Part shown: positions 36,575 through 45,691 of the stretch, in pieces
How the letters are laid out: every line of letters begins with the position of its first letter
Position numbering within the stretch: the stretch's first letter is position 1
NCBI RefSeq assembly: GCF_014644295.1
Contig: NZ_BMKK01000012.1
Span: 62,001-126,000, forward strand
DNA: 64,000 nt
DNA from: Emticicia aquatilis
GTDB taxonomy: Bacteria; Bacteroidota; Bacteroidia; Cytophagales; Spirosomataceae
Direction of reading: 5' to 3'
Notes under the pieces: generated by a model
Databases searched by the model: none
The model's input: only the letters and a program-made list of their open reading frames with translations
Told to the model about the DNA's origin: nothing
Position numbers and translations under genes: made by a program

Positions 36575-36610
36575 CAGTCCCAAACAAAAAAGTAGTTTCG
36601 TTTGTGAAAA

Positions 36611-36685
36611 GGGAGTTTAGCTCAGCTGGTTCAGAGCACCTGCCTTACAAGCAGGGGGTCACTGGTTCGAACCCAGTAATTCCCA
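36611..36685 (+). tRNA. tRNA-Val (anticodon TAC), copy 1
   Basis: A 75-nt cloverleaf can be drawn: acceptor GGGAGTT/AATTCCC with discriminator A, D-arm GCTCAGCTGGTTCAGAGC, anticodon arm CCTGC-CTTACAA-GCAGG with anticodon TAC, and T-arm CTGGTTCGAACCCAG. The 3' CCA is not encoded. It is 28 bp from an identical second copy. Confidence 0.95.
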
Positions 36686-36713
36686 CTCTTTTCAAAGCAG
36701 TACAATATGTTAT

Positions 36714-36788
36714 GGGAGTTTAGCTCAGCTGGTTCAGAGCACCTGCCTTACAAGCAGGGGGTCACTGGTTCGAACCCAGTAATTCCCA
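36714..36788 (+). tRNA. tRNA-Val (anticodon TAC), copy 2
   Basis: This is base-for-base identical to copy 1, with the same cloverleaf and TAC anticodon. A terminator hairpin starts 2 bp after the discriminator base, so both tRNAs are probably one transcript. Confidence 0.95.
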
Positions 36789-36790
36789 CA

Positions 36791-36819
36791 AAGCCTCAGA
36801 GAAATCTGAGGCTTTTTTT
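36791..36819 (+). terminator. terminator of the tRNA-Val pair
   Basis: A perfect 10-bp stem AAGCCTCAGA/TCTGAGGCTT with a GAAA tetraloop is followed by T residues. Confidence 0.9.
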
Positions 36820-36850
36820 GTTGTTTTCTTGAGAAGAATATATTGTGTAT

Positions 36851-36893
36851 TGGGTCGCTGATTCGAAGCGATTCGTCGCACCGCCAGTAATTC
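36851..36893 (+). pseudogene. decayed 3' fragment of a third tRNA-Val
   Basis: GGGTCGCTGATTCGAA resembles the tRNA T-arm GGGTCACTGGTTCGAA. After about 16 foreign bases the tRNA end CCAGTAATTCCCA is intact (36884 onward). No acceptor 5' half, D-arm or anticodon arm remains. Confidence 0.7.
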
Positions 36894-36898
36894 CCACA

Positions 36899-36927
36899 AA
36901 GCCTTAGAGAAATCTGAGGCTTTTTTT
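36899..36927 (+). terminator. duplicated copy of the tRNA terminator
   Basis: The same stem-GAAA-stem-T structure as 36791-36819 has one C-to-T change in the left arm (leaving a G-T pair). The 49 bp 36884-36932 match 36776-36824 with that single difference. Confidence 0.8.
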
Positions 36928-37045
36928 GTTGTAGTTTTTTAATGCAAATATCCTCTTTTTTGAAAGGCTACACTTTTTAGTTGAAAAACTCCCCTCTTTA
37001 CGAATATTTTTAGAGAAAACTAATGATTTAACCAAAAAAAACTCC

Positions 37046-37053
37046 TACCTTTG
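37046..37053 (+). promoter_or_regulatory. putative -7 element of the fusA promoter
   Basis: TACCTTTG followed by C matches TAnnTTTG. The fusA start is 92 bp downstream, giving a leader of about 85 nt. Confidence 0.5.
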
Positions 37054-37145
37054 CACCCTAATTTGAAAAGGAGTGTTTTTTATGCGTTAGATAAGCACTT
37101 CATTACAAGAGACTTACAAATCAAAAAATAATTTAAAACAAAAAA

Positions 37146-39233
37146 ATGGCACGCGATTTAAAATTCACAAGAAATATCGGTATTGCTGCCCACATTGATG
37201 CGGGTAAAACCACTACCACTGAGCGTATCCTTTACTATGCGGGCGTTAGTCACAAAATCGGTGAGGTACACGATGGTGCAGCAACGATGGACTGGATGGA
37301 GCAAGAACAAGAAAGAGGTATCACTATCACTTCGGCAGCTACAACCGTTGGTTGGGACTACCGTGGCGATAAATACCATATCAACATCATTGATACCCCA
37401 GGTCACGTTGACTTTACTGTGGAAGTAAACCGTTCTTTACGTGTATTAGATGGTCTTGTATTTTTATTTAGTGCGGTTGATGGTGTTGAGCCTCAATCTG
37501 AAACTAACTGGCGTTTAGCTAACAACTATAACGTTGCTCGTTTGGGCTTCGTAAATAAAATGGACCGCTCGGGTGCTGACTTCTTGAACGTGTGTAAGCA
37601 AGTGAAAGAAATGTTGGGTAGCTACGCTGTGCCATTGCAATTACCAATCGGTTCGGAAGATAACTTCAAAGGTGTTGTTGACTTAATCAACTTCCGTGGT
37701 ATGATTTGGAATGAGGCTGACAAAGGTATGACATACCAAGTTGTGCCAATTCCTGATGATATGTTGGAAGAAGCAACAGAATATCGTGAGAAATTATTAG
37801 AAGCAGTAGCTGAATTTGACGAAACTTTGATGGAGAAATACTTCGAAGACCCAGAGTCAATCACTGAAGATGAAATCTTGGCTGCTCTTCGTGAAGCAAC
37901 TATCGCAATGAAAATCGTTCCGATGCTTTGCGGTTCTTCATTCAAAAACAAAGGTGTACAAACAATGCTTGACCTTGTGATGGCTTTATTGCCTTCTCCA
38001 TTGGACAAAAAAGCGATTGTTGGTACTGACCCTAATACAGGTGCAGAAATTACTCGTCGTCCATCAGAAGATGAGCCATTTGCAGCGTTGGCGTTTAAAA
38101 TCGCAACTGACCCTTACGTTGGTCGTTTGTGCTTTATCCGTGCTTACTCAGGTGGTTTGGATGCAGGTTCTTATATCTTGAACAACCGTTCTGGAAATAA
38201 AGAGCGTATCTCTCGTATCTTCCAAATGCACGCTAACAAGCAAAACTCAATTCCAAGATTGGGTGCTGGTGATATCGGTGCGGTTGTAGGTTTCAAAGAC
38301 ATCAAAACTGGTGATACTTTGACTGATGAGAAAAACCCAATCGTTCTTGAATCAATGGTATTCCCTGACCCAGTTATCGGGTATGCAATTGAGCCTAAGA
38401 AAACAGCTGACCAAGATAACTTCTCGAAAGCTATCACTAAGCTTATCGAAGAAGACCCAACGCTTACAGTTGAGTCGAACGAAGAAACAGGTCAGACTAT
38501 CATCCGTGGTATGGGTGAGCTTCACCTTGAAATCATCATCGACCGTATGCGTCGTGAGTTTAAGGTGGAAGTAAACCAAGGTGCTCCGCAGGTTGCTTAC
38601 AAAGAGACGTTAACAAAATCATTCGAACACCGTGAAGTTTACAAGAAACAATCGGGTGGTCGTGGTAAATTTGCTGACATCGTATTTGAAATCAGCCCAC
38701 GTGCAGATGGAAAACCAGGTTTAGAGTTCGTAAACGAAATCGTAGGTGGTGTTATTCCTCGTGAATTTATCCCTGCTATTCAAAAAGGATTTGAGTCTGC
38801 AATGGTAAATGGACCATTGGCTGGTTTCCCAGTTGACTCAATGAAAGTTCGTTTGTTCCACGGTTCTTACCACGACGTTGACTCTGATTCATTATCATTC
38901 GAGATGGCTGGACGTTTAGGTTTCAAAGAAGCTGCTCGTCAAGCTGGTCCTAAAATTCTTGAGCCAATCATGGCAGTTGAGGTAATCACTCCAGACGAAT
39001 ATACAGGTCCTATCACTGGTGACTTAAACCGTCGTCGTGGTATGATGAAAGGTATGGATACAAAAGCTGGTTCGCAAGTAATCAAAGCTGATGTGCCTTT
39101 GTCAGAATTGTTCGGTTATGTAACTGACCTTCGTACAATGTCATCTGGTCGTGCAACGGCTAACTTGACGTTTGACCACTACGAAATCGTACCTCAAAAC
39201 ATCGCTGATGGAATTGCTAAGAAAAACGCTTAA
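37146..39233 (+). CDS. fusA: translation elongation factor G
   Basis: The 695-residue GTPase has the EF-G domains in order: G domain with [17 protein letters not shown] (about 15-31), DTPGHVDF (about 87-94) and NKMDRSGAD (about 138-146), then domains II to V with [18 protein letters not shown] (about 457-474) and a C-terminal [15 protein letters not shown]. It translocates tRNA and mRNA on the ribosome. It stands outside a str operon here, apart from rpsL, rpsG and tuf. Wobble positions often favour C- or T-ending codons, as expected for a highly expressed gene. Confidence 0.97.
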   Translation: MARDLKFTRNIGIAAHIDAGKTTTTERILYYAGVSHKIGEVHDGAATMDWMEQEQERGITITSAATTVGWDYRGDKYHINIIDTPGHVDFTVEVNRSLRVLDGLVFLFSAVDGVEPQSETNWRLANNYNVARLGFVNKMDRSGADFLNVCKQVKEMLGSYAVPLQLPIGSEDNFKGVVDLINFRGMIWNEADKGMTYQVVPIPDDMLEEATEYREKLLEAVAEFDETLMEKYFEDPESITEDEILAALREATIAMKIVPMLCGSSFKNKGVQTMLDLVMALLPSPLDKKAIVGTDPNTGAEITRRPSEDEPFAALAFKIATDPYVGRLCFIRAYSGGLDAGSYILNNRSGNKERISRIFQMHANKQNSIPRLGAGDIGAVVGFKDIKTGDTLTDEKNPIVLESMVFPDPVIGYAIEPKKTADQDNFSKAITKLIEEDPTLTVESNEETGQTIIRGMGELHLEIIIDRMRREFKVEVNQGAPQVAYKETLTKSFEHREVYKKQSGGRGKFADIVFEISPRADGKPGLEFVNEIVGGVIPREFIPAIQKGFESAMVNGPLAGFPVDSMKVRLFHGSYHDVDSDSLSFEMAGRLGFKEAARQAGPKILEPIMAVEVITPDEYTGPITGDLNRRRGMMKGMDTKAGSQVIKADVPLSELFGYVTDLRTMSSGRATANLTFDHYEIVPQNIADGIAKKNA

Positions 39234-39258
39234 TTCCTCAGTTGAAGTTTAATCATAA

Positions 39259-39293
39259 AAAAATCCTCTGTTAACAATAACAGGGGATTTTTT
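39259..39293 (+). terminator. terminator of fusA
   Basis: The stem AAAATCC(T)CTGTTA/TAACAG(G)GGATTTT is followed by T residues. Its A-rich left flank could also serve the convergent pcaF gene. Confidence 0.75.
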
Positions 39294-39323
39294 GTTGGAT
39301 AGCAGGGCGTATGCGATACACCG

Positions 39324-40532
39324 CTACACTCGCTCAATAATCACGGCATAACCCATGCCCACACCTACACACATAGAAGCAAGGGCGTAGCGTTTGTTGG
39401 TCCTAACGAGTTGATTTACAGCCGCTTGAATGATACGAGTTCCCGACATTCCGAGTGGATGACCGAGAGCAATTGCTCCACCGTTTGGATTAATACGGGC
39501 ATCATCATCAGCTAAACCAAGGTTTCTTGAAACTGCCAAACATTGTGCTGCGAAGGCTTCATTAAACTCAATTACGTCTATATCGTTTAGGGTCAAACCT
39601 GCTTTTTGGAGGGCTTTTTGAGTTGCTCCAACTGGCCCAATTCCCATGATTCGTGGCTCTACTCCTACTACGGCCGATGATACGATTCTGGCTTTTGGTG
39701 TAAGATTATAGCTTTTTACGGCATTTTCTGAGGCAATATACATCGCTGCTGCTCCATCATTCAAACCCGAAGCGTTCCCTGCGGTAACAGTTCCATTTTC
39801 TTTTTTGAATGACGCTTTTAATTTGGCTAAACCTTCTAAGGTAGAACTTCCTTTGATAAATTCATCTTTATCAAAAATTGTTACGTTGCCTTTTCTGTCA
39901 GTCAATTCAACACCTATAATTTCTTCGGCTAAAACACCACTCTGTTGTGCAGCAAAGGCTTTTTGTTGTGAGCGAAGAGCAAATAAATCTTGGTCTTCAC
40001 GACTGATACTATACATTTCGGCTAAGTTTTCGGCAGTTACGCCCATGGCATCAGTGCCATACATTTTGTGCATTTGTGGATTCACAAAACGCCATCCGAA
40101 ACATGAGTCAAAAAGTTGCACATCTCCACCAAATGGTTTTGATGATTTACTCATCACCATAGGTCCACGAGTCATGTGTTCCATTCCTCCCGCAATAAAA
40201 ACCTCGCCATCGCCTGCTTTGATAGCACGATTAGCATGAATTACGGCCGATATTCCCGAAGAACATAAACGATTGACAGTTTCTCCTGGAACTGTATAAG
40301 GTAAACCCGCTAAAAGCAAGGCCATACGAGCCACATTTCGGTTATCTTCTCCTGCTTGATTATGACAACCCAAAATCACATCTTCGATGGCTTCGAGTGG
40401 GATATTGGGGTTTCTTTTAGTTAATTCTTTGATTGGTAAGGCTGCCAAGTCATCGGCACGCATAGGAGATAAACTGCCACCAAAACTTCCGATTGGTGTG
40501 CGTATGGCATCTATGATATATGATTCTTTCAT
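39324..40532 (-). CDS. pcaF: 3-oxoadipyl-CoA thiolase
   Basis: The 402-residue thiolase has the active-site Cys in ETVNRLCSSGISAV (about 83-96), the His in EFNEAFAAQCLAV (about 324-336), NPNGGAIALGHPLGMSGTR (about 350-368), and the C-terminal Cys in ALASMCVGVGMG (about 383-394). Length and the CFGWRF and YGTDAMGVTAENLAE segments fit the PcaF/PaaJ subgroup. It splits 3-oxoadipyl-CoA into acetyl-CoA and succinyl-CoA, the last step of the pathway encoded by the same operon. It is the last gene of that operon. Confidence 0.9.
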   Translation of the reverse strand: MKESYIIDAIRTPIGSFGGSLSPMRADDLAALPIKELTKRNPNIPLEAIEDVILGCHNQAGEDNRNVARMALLLAGLPYTVPGETVNRLCSSGISAVIHANRAIKAGDGEVFIAGGMEHMTRGPMVMSKSSKPFGGDVQLFDSCFGWRFVNPQMHKMYGTDAMGVTAENLAEMYSISREDQDLFALRSQQKAFAAQQSGVLAEEIIGVELTDRKGNVTIFDKDEFIKGSSTLEGLAKLKASFKKENGTVTAGNASGLNDGAAAMYIASENAVKSYNLTPKARIVSSAVVGVEPRIMGIGPVGATQKALQKAGLTLNDIDVIEFNEAFAAQCLAVSRNLGLADDDARINPNGGAIALGHPLGMSGTRIIQAAVNQLVRTNKRYALASMCVGVGMGYAVIIERV

Positions 40533-40543
40533 TCTTTTGATAT

Positions 40544-40621
40544 TGGAATGCTGATAACGACGCTAATTTTGAAATCCGTACTTATCAGCGTTACGATAGT
40601 ATCTGCGGTATCAGCATGCCA
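40544..40621. repeat. 78-bp solo element with inverted ends between pcaIJ and pcaF
   Basis: It begins TGGAATGCTGATAACG and ends CGGTATCAGCATGCCA. The ends are inverted (TGCTGATA/TATCAGCA), and the right arm read inward matches the left arm of the element at 55665 over about 45 positions. Without it the two genes would be about 14 bp apart. Confidence 0.65.
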
Positions 40622-40624
40622 TTT

Positions 40625-41971
40625 TTATGATAGTTTTATGTCAAAATTAGCACTTGTTTTGGCTTTTACTTCTTCTAAAGCAACATTTGGCATGAGTCCG
40701 ATAAGCGTAAGTTTACCTGCTGGATAGGCAAAGACCGCCAAATCAGTAATAATCATGCTTACTACACCCGAAGCAGTCAAAGGCAAAACACACGATGGTA
40801 CAATTTTAGGGGAACCATCAGAATTTGTGTGTGTCATAGTGATAATCAATCGCTTTGCTCCTTTGGCTAAATCCATTGCTCCACCTACACCCAAAAGCGG
40901 TTTCCCTGGTACTGCCCAGTTCGCAAGATTTGCGGCTTCGTCACATTCTAAACCTCCCATGATGGCCACGTCGATATGTCCACCACGAATCATCGCAAAC
41001 GATTCGGCACTATCAAAATAGCTACTTCCTTGCAATGGCGTTACGGGAATTTTTCCTGCATTTACTGGGTAATTCATTGCTCCGCCACCATCAGTTGGTA
41101 CTGGACCTACACCCAACATTCCGTTTTCGGTATGAAGAATAATTCCATGTTCTTCTGTTATTAAATCGGCTACCAAAGTCGGAATACCGATTCCGAGGTT
41201 TACTACATCGCCTTTTTTTAGTTCGGCCAACGCACGCTTTGCCATGTTCATTCTGACTTCATCTACTTTCTTTGAAGAAGAAACTGATGCCGATGTACCT
41301 AAATCTTCGAGTGTAAGCGTAGCTTGTACTAAATAATCTACAAAACAACCTTGTGTATGCACATTTTCGGGGGCAATTTCGCCAACAGGAACAATTGCCT
41401 CCACTTCAGCAATGACCAAATCGGCAGCGGTTGCCATTGCTTTATTAAAGTTATTTTCTGTCATTCGGTATTGTAGATTTCCTGCGGTATCAGCACGCCA
41501 AGCACGGATAAACGCCACATTTCCTCTGATTCCTTTGATGAAAACCTGCTCTACGCCATCAATCACTTTGGTTTCACGGCCTTCGGCAATTTTTGTTCCT
41601 GCTGAGGTGGGTGTGTAAAATCCACCGATACCTGCACCGCCCGCACGAATGGCCTCGGCCAGTGTTCCTTGCGGTAAAAGTTCAGCTTCAACCAAACCTG
41701 CTTGCACAGCTTTTACGGCATTTGGATTTGAGGTAAAAAATGAGCCTATTACTTTTTTGAGTTGTCCGTTTGCGAGAAGTCTATCGCCACCCAAACCCGG
41801 TTCACCAGTGTTATTTCCTATAAAAGTTAGGTTTCTCGTGCCTGTTTCGGCCAATGCGTGCATCAAGTGAACAGGATTTCCTGTCATCCCGAAGCCACCT
41901 TGTAGTAAAACATCGCCCTCTTTGACCATCGAAGCGGCTGTATGTAAATCTATTATGGGTACTTGTTTCAT
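40625..41971 (-). CDS. pcaIJ: 3-oxoadipate (3-oxoacid) CoA-transferase, fused A and B subunits
   Basis: The start chosen is ATG 41971 ([16 protein letters not shown]). The 448-residue protein joins an A-subunit domain (about 1-225, with GFGMTGNP near 27-34 and [13 protein letters not shown] near 114-126) to a B-subunit domain (about 240-448). The catalytic Glu lies in [11 protein letters not shown] (about Glu281-Gly289). Many bacteria encode the two chains separately; this order resembles mammalian SCOT. It activates 3-oxoadipate with CoA from succinyl-CoA. In context the 3-oxoadipate role is favoured over acetoacetate. Confidence 0.85.
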   Translation of the reverse strand: MKQVPIIDLHTAASMVKEGDVLLQGGFGMTGNPVHLMHALAETGTRNLTFIGNNTGEPGLGGDRLLANGQLKKVIGSFFTSNPNAVKAVQAGLVEAELLPQGTLAEAIRAGGAGIGGFYTPTSAGTKIAEGRETKVIDGVEQVFIKGIRGNVAFIRAWRADTAGNLQYRMTENNFNKAMATAADLVIAEVEAIVPVGEIAPENVHTQGCFVDYLVQATLTLEDLGTSASVSSSKKVDEVRMNMAKRALAELKKGDVVNLGIGIPTLVADLITEEHGIILHTENGMLGVGPVPTDGGGAMNYPVNAGKIPVTPLQGSSYFDSAESFAMIRGGHIDVAIMGGLECDEAANLANWAVPGKPLLGVGGAMDLAKGAKRLIITMTHTNSDGSPKIVPSCVLPLTASGVVSMIITDLAVFAYPAGKLTLIGLMPNVALEEVKAKTSANFDIKLS

Positions 41972-42000
41972 GTAGTCTTTTTTATATGTTAATATAATCT

Positions 42001-42024
42001 GCGAACTGGAAGTTCGCTCCACAG
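42001..42024. repeat. REP-like hairpin at the pobA stop
   Basis: GCGAACT-GGA-AGTTCGC is a perfect 7-bp stem with a 3-nt loop, followed by TCCACAG abutting the pobA stop codon. Read on the sense strand the loop is TCC. Confidence 0.6.
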
Positions 42025-42025
42025 T

Positions 42026-43204
42026 TTATTCAAACGCCTCAAACGGCAAACCGACATAATTTTCGGCAATGGTCTTTTGATAAGCTTCTGACATTCTTAA
42101 ATAATCAAATTTTGACTTTTGCAATAATTGCTCAAAACTGCCATTTTCTGCTTGCTTGTGGCACAAATATGTCATAAAGTTTGAGAAATCTTGTACTCGC
42201 CAAACTCTTGAAACACATTTTTTAGTGTAATTATTTAATGCATCTTCGTTGCCATTTTTATAGAAATCCGTAATTCCTTTAGCTAAATTTCTTACATCGG
42301 CTACTGCCAAATTTAAGCCTTTTGCACCCGTTGGCGGCACAATGTGAGCGGCATCTCCTGCCAAAAACAAGCGTCCGGCTTGAAGATTATCAATCATAAA
42401 ACTACGCATTGGCGTAATTCCTTTTTCAAAAATTTCTCCTTTGTCAAGTTCAATACCCAAACGATTTTCGAGCTCAGTCCAGATTTGCTCGTCCGACCAA
42501 TTTTCTATTTTTTCATCGTTAGGTACTTGTAAATATAAGCGACACACCTTCTCAGAACGCATACTTGCCAAGGCAAAACCTTCGTGGTGAAAAGCATAAA
42601 TCAATTCATCATAAGTGGGTTTTGAATAAGCCAATATTCCCAGCCAACTAAACGGATATTCAATCTTGAATTCGTTATAAGATTCTTTGGGTAATGTTTT
42701 TCGGCCTAAACCGTGAAAACCATCTGTTCCTGCTACAAAATCGCAGTTTAAAATAGCATTTTCTCCGCCATGAGTAAACGAAATACTTGGCTCTTCGGTC
42801 ATAAAATCATTGATTTCGGTCGCTTCTGCCTCAAAAATGATTTCAATTTTTCTATCCAAACAAGCTTTTATCAAGTCTTTTACAACTTCTTGCTGACCAT
42901 AAATAGTTACTTCTCTTTGCGTATGTTTCTGAAAATCAATGCGTTGCGTAATACCATTGTAGGCAATATAACAACCATGATGCACCAACCCTTCTTGGTG
43001 GAGACGGTCAGCTACGCCCAGTTCTTCAAAAACTTCTACGGTATTATGTTCTAAAAGGCCTGCACGAACACGGTTTTCGACGTATTCTCGGCTACGGTTT
43101 TCTATAATTACACATTTAATACCCTGCTTTTGTAGCATTAAAGCCAACGTAAGTCCAGCAGGGCCAGCACCGATAATTCCAACCTGGGTTTTTATTGTTT
43201 TCAT
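42026..43204 (-). CDS. pobA: 4-hydroxybenzoate 3-monooxygenase
   Basis: The 392-residue flavoprotein (typical PobA length) has the FAD-binding GAGPAGLTLALMLQKQG (about 11-27), the DG motif CDFVAGTDGFHGLGRK (about 153-168) and GDAAHIVPPTGAKGLNLAVADV (about 281-302). PobA-specific residues include the RVRAGLLEHNTVEVFEELG region (about 46-64) and SMRSEKVCRLYLQVP. It hydroxylates 4-hydroxybenzoate to protocatechuate with NADPH and O2. It lies inside the pca operon, so its product feeds the operon directly. Confidence 0.95.
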   Translation of the reverse strand: MKTIKTQVGIIGAGPAGLTLALMLQKQGIKCVIIENRSREYVENRVRAGLLEHNTVEVFEELGVADRLHQEGLVHHGCYIAYNGITQRIDFQKHTQREVTIYGQQEVVKDLIKACLDRKIEIIFEAEATEINDFMTEEPSISFTHGGENAILNCDFVAGTDGFHGLGRKTLPKESYNEFKIEYPFSWLGILAYSKPTYDELIYAFHHEGFALASMRSEKVCRLYLQVPNDEKIENWSDEQIWTELENRLGIELDKGEIFEKGITPMRSFMIDNLQAGRLFLAGDAAHIVPPTGAKGLNLAVADVRNLAKGITDFYKNGNEDALNNYTKKCVSRVWRVQDFSNFMTYLCHKQAENGSFEQLLQKSKFDYLRMSEAYQKTIAENYVGLPFEAFE

Positions 43205-43223
43205 TATAAATATGGTCTGTTGT

Positions 43224-44363
43224 TTATGAAATGTTGACTCCTAATTCTCTAAATACTTCTTCGGCGGCGTGAGTTGCTTCATTAGCAGCTGGTAAACCAC
43301 AATACAAAGCCGATTGCATGATTACCTCTTTGATTTCATCGACCGTAACACCATTATTAAAGGCTGCTCTGACGTGCATCTTAAACTCGGTTTGGCGGTT
43401 GAGAGCAATTAACATCGCCATCGTGATAAGGCTACGGTTATGTTTTGAAAGATTGGGTCTTGTCCAAACTTCGCCCCACGCATAATTAGTTATAAACGAC
43501 TGAAAATCAGCATTAAACTCATTTATTTTGCTATTTGCTCGGTCAACGTGAGTATTTCCTAAAACCGTTCGGCGGACGTGCATTCCTTTATCAAAAGTGG
43601 CTTCGCCTACAAAAAAATCTATTAAAACTTGGGCGTATTCTTTCGGCAGTTCGGTGGCGGCTAAGTGGCGAGCATGAAGAACCTTTAATTGAGCATTTGG
43701 AATGTTGGAAACTAAAAACTCTGCTTGCTCGACATTCGTAACGGGGTCTTCATCGCCTGTGATAACTAAAGTTTCAACGCTCAAATTTTGTAGTTGATTT
43801 CTGAAATCGGCATCACGAATGGCACAGCAACAATTTGAATAACCCAGCACATCGCTTCGCAAAAACATGGCGTGTGTTTCGGATACTTTTTGCGGATTTT
43901 GTTTTCGGAAATCTTCGGTAAACCAACGCTCCATTGTGTCTTCAACGATTGCTTGCATTCCATTCTTTGAAATGGTTTCGATACGACCATTCCAGCGTTC
44001 GTCGTTCCCAATTTTTGCCCCTGTATTGCTCAAAACTATCTTTTTAAAGCGATTTGGGTGATTTATACCAAGATATTGTCCAATCAAACCACCCATCGAA
44101 AATCCACAATAATAGGCGGTTTCGATGTTAAGTTCGTCCATTAAATTGATTACATCTTTGCCCAATAATTCTATTGTATAGCCTTCGTTTCTGATGTTAT
44201 TTTTTGAACCACCATGTCCACGAGTATCGTATTGTAATACTCTGAAATATGGTAATAAATATGGAATCAGTTCTTCCCACATCATCATTTCCGAACCTAA
44301 TGAGTTGGAGAAAATCAAAACGGGACTGTTTGGTGTACCTTGTATTTTATAGTTCATCATCAT
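43224..44363 (-). CDS. pcaL: fused 3-oxoadipate enol-lactonase / 4-carboxymuconolactone decarboxylase
   Basis: The 379-residue protein has an N-terminal alpha/beta hydrolase (PcaD) with nucleophile Ser89 in CGFSMGGLIGQY, Asp near 206 (GDEDPV) and His233 (ARHLAA). A C-terminal PcaC-type decarboxylase follows (about 258-379) with GMHVRRTVLGNTHVDRA, WTRPNLSKHNRSLITMAML and MQSALYCGLPAANEA. The fusion carries out two consecutive steps, from carboxymuconolactone to 3-oxoadipate, and is of the PcaL type. Its ATG overlaps the pcaB stop by 4 bp (ATGA), so translational coupling is likely. Three ATG codons in a row start the gene. Confidence 0.92.
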   Translation of the reverse strand: MMMNYKIQGTPNSPVLIFSNSLGSEMMMWEELIPYLLPYFRVLQYDTRGHGGSKNNIRNEGYTIELLGKDVINLMDELNIETAYYCGFSMGGLIGQYLGINHPNRFKKIVLSNTGAKIGNDERWNGRIETISKNGMQAIVEDTMERWFTEDFRKQNPQKVSETHAMFLRSDVLGYSNCCCAIRDADFRNQLQNLSVETLVITGDEDPVTNVEQAEFLVSNIPNAQLKVLHARHLAATELPKEYAQVLIDFFVGEATFDKGMHVRRTVLGNTHVDRANSKINEFNADFQSFITNYAWGEVWTRPNLSKHNRSLITMAMLIALNRQTEFKMHVRAAFNNGVTVDEIKEVIMQSALYCGLPAANEATHAAEEVFRELGVNIS

Positions 44364-45661
44364 TTTAGTATTTCATCAATTATTTCCAAACTATTCCCAA
44401 TCGAGTTTTCGGCTTTAAATAATTCTTCTAAATTTGGTAAATCGACATTCATTTCTTCGAGGATATCTTTTAGATGTTTTTGTTGATAAATGGCTGATTT
44501 ACAGGCTTTTTCAACTAATTCATGAGCATTAATTTTACCTATTTTTGTGGCCAGTGCCAGCGAGACATTTTCAGCATAAATCAAACCTTTAGTCAATTCA
44601 AGATTTTGTAGCATTCTCTGCTCATCAACTTCTAAACCTAAAATCAATTCTATGGCTTTTTCAATACTTCCTGCCGTAAGCAACATAATTTCGGTTAAAA
44701 CTTCCCATTCTGAATGCCACAATCCTGCTGAACGCTCGTGTTCTTGGGGCATCGAAGCCAATATAGTAGCTACCAAATTTGGAATTCGGTTGGCATTAGC
44801 CAATATAGCAGCACATGTAACAGGGTTTCGCTTATGCGGCATAGTACTGGAGCCACCTTTGCCCTCGCCCGCTCCTTCAAATACTTCACCAACTTCGGTT
44901 TGCATCATTAATGATACATCTTTGGCGATTTTTCCAAGCGATTGATTTAATATCCCGAAAACGGATGCGGCTTCAACTAAATTATCACGGTTTGATTGCC
45001 ACGAAAACGATGGTTTTAAGTCGAGAATATCGGCAAGACTTTGCTGAACGAGCTTTGACAAATTTGCATTTCCACTACCAACTGCTCCTCCCAGCTGAAT
45101 GACCAAAACCCGTTTCTGAGTATTTTTCATTCGTTCTTTGCTTCGCTCAATGCTTTGCAGCCATCCTGAAGTTTTAAGGCCAAACGTAATTGGGCGGGCT
45201 TGTTGGAGAAGCGTCCGACCAATCATCAATGTACTACGGTGTTTTTTTGTAGTTTCTACTAATAAATTCGATAATTCGGTCAGTTTATCATTTAGCCAGT
45301 ACCAATATTCCTGCATCTGCAAAACAGTTGCGGTATCTACCACATCTTGGCTGGTTGCTCCTAAATGTACATATTTCGATGCCTCTACATCATTATTCTT
45401 TACGATTCGAGTAAGCTGCTTCACCAAAGGAATAGCGGCATTTCCACCCAACTTTATCTCTGATTTGAGTTTATCAATATCAATAAAGTCTGCCTGACAG
45501 CAACTTTCGATGATTTGGGCAGCTTGGGGTGGAATAATACCATTTTCGGCTTGAGCAACTGCCAAAGCTCCCTCAAAACGCAGCATTTGAGCGATTATCT
45601 GATGGTCAGAGAATAAATTGTTTATATCCTTTGAATAAAAGTATTCCGAATAAAGAGACAT
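44360..45661 (-). CDS. pcaB: 3-carboxy-cis,cis-muconate cycloisomerase
   Basis: The 433-residue protein is a fumarase/aspartase superfamily member. The signature GGSSTMPHKRNPVTCAAILA (about 271-290) is complete, with earlier landmarks HLGATSQDVVDTATVLQ (about 98-114) and GRTLLQQARPITFGLK (about 148-163) as in bacterial PcaB. It lactonises 3-carboxymuconate, the ring-cleavage product, to 4-carboxymuconolactone, the substrate of the following fused gene. Confidence 0.93.
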   Translation of the reverse strand: MSLYSEYFYSKDINNLFSDHQIIAQMLRFEGALAVAQAENGIIPPQAAQIIESCCQADFIDIDKLKSEIKLGGNAAIPLVKQLTRIVKNNDVEASKYVHLGATSQDVVDTATVLQMQEYWYWLNDKLTELSNLLVETTKKHRSTLMIGRTLLQQARPITFGLKTSGWLQSIERSKERMKNTQKRVLVIQLGGAVGSGNANLSKLVQQSLADILDLKPSFSWQSNRDNLVEAASVFGILNQSLGKIAKDVSLMMQTEVGEVFEGAGEGKGGSSTMPHKRNPVTCAAILANANRIPNLVATILASMPQEHERSAGLWHSEWEVLTEIMLLTAGSIEKAIELILGLEVDEQRMLQNLELTKGLIYAENVSLALATKIGKINAHELVEKACKSAIYQQKHLKDILEEMNVDLPNLEELFKAENSIGNSLEIIDEILK

Positions 45662-45669
45662 ATTTTTGT

Positions 45670-45691
45670 TCTCCTTTAGGGGTTAGGGGTT
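45670..45691. repeat. CCCCTAA-CCCCTAAAGGAG element between pcaG and pcaB
   Basis: CTCCTTTAGGGGTTAGGGGT is the inverted form of the element at 61289-61311 (CCCCTAACCCCTAAAGGGG). Confidence 0.6.

Larger units (their letters stand above)
36789..37145. other. 357-bp spacer between the tRNAs and fusA
   Basis: It holds two near-identical terminators, a decayed third tRNA 3' fragment and the fusA promoter. Nothing else was recognised. Confidence 0.7.

Noticed and set aside
36776-36932. Duplicated tRNA 3' ends read as attL/attR of an integrated element
   Set aside because: Only 108 bp separate the copies and there is no integrase or cargo. At most it is a scar, and decay of a tandem tRNA copy is simpler.
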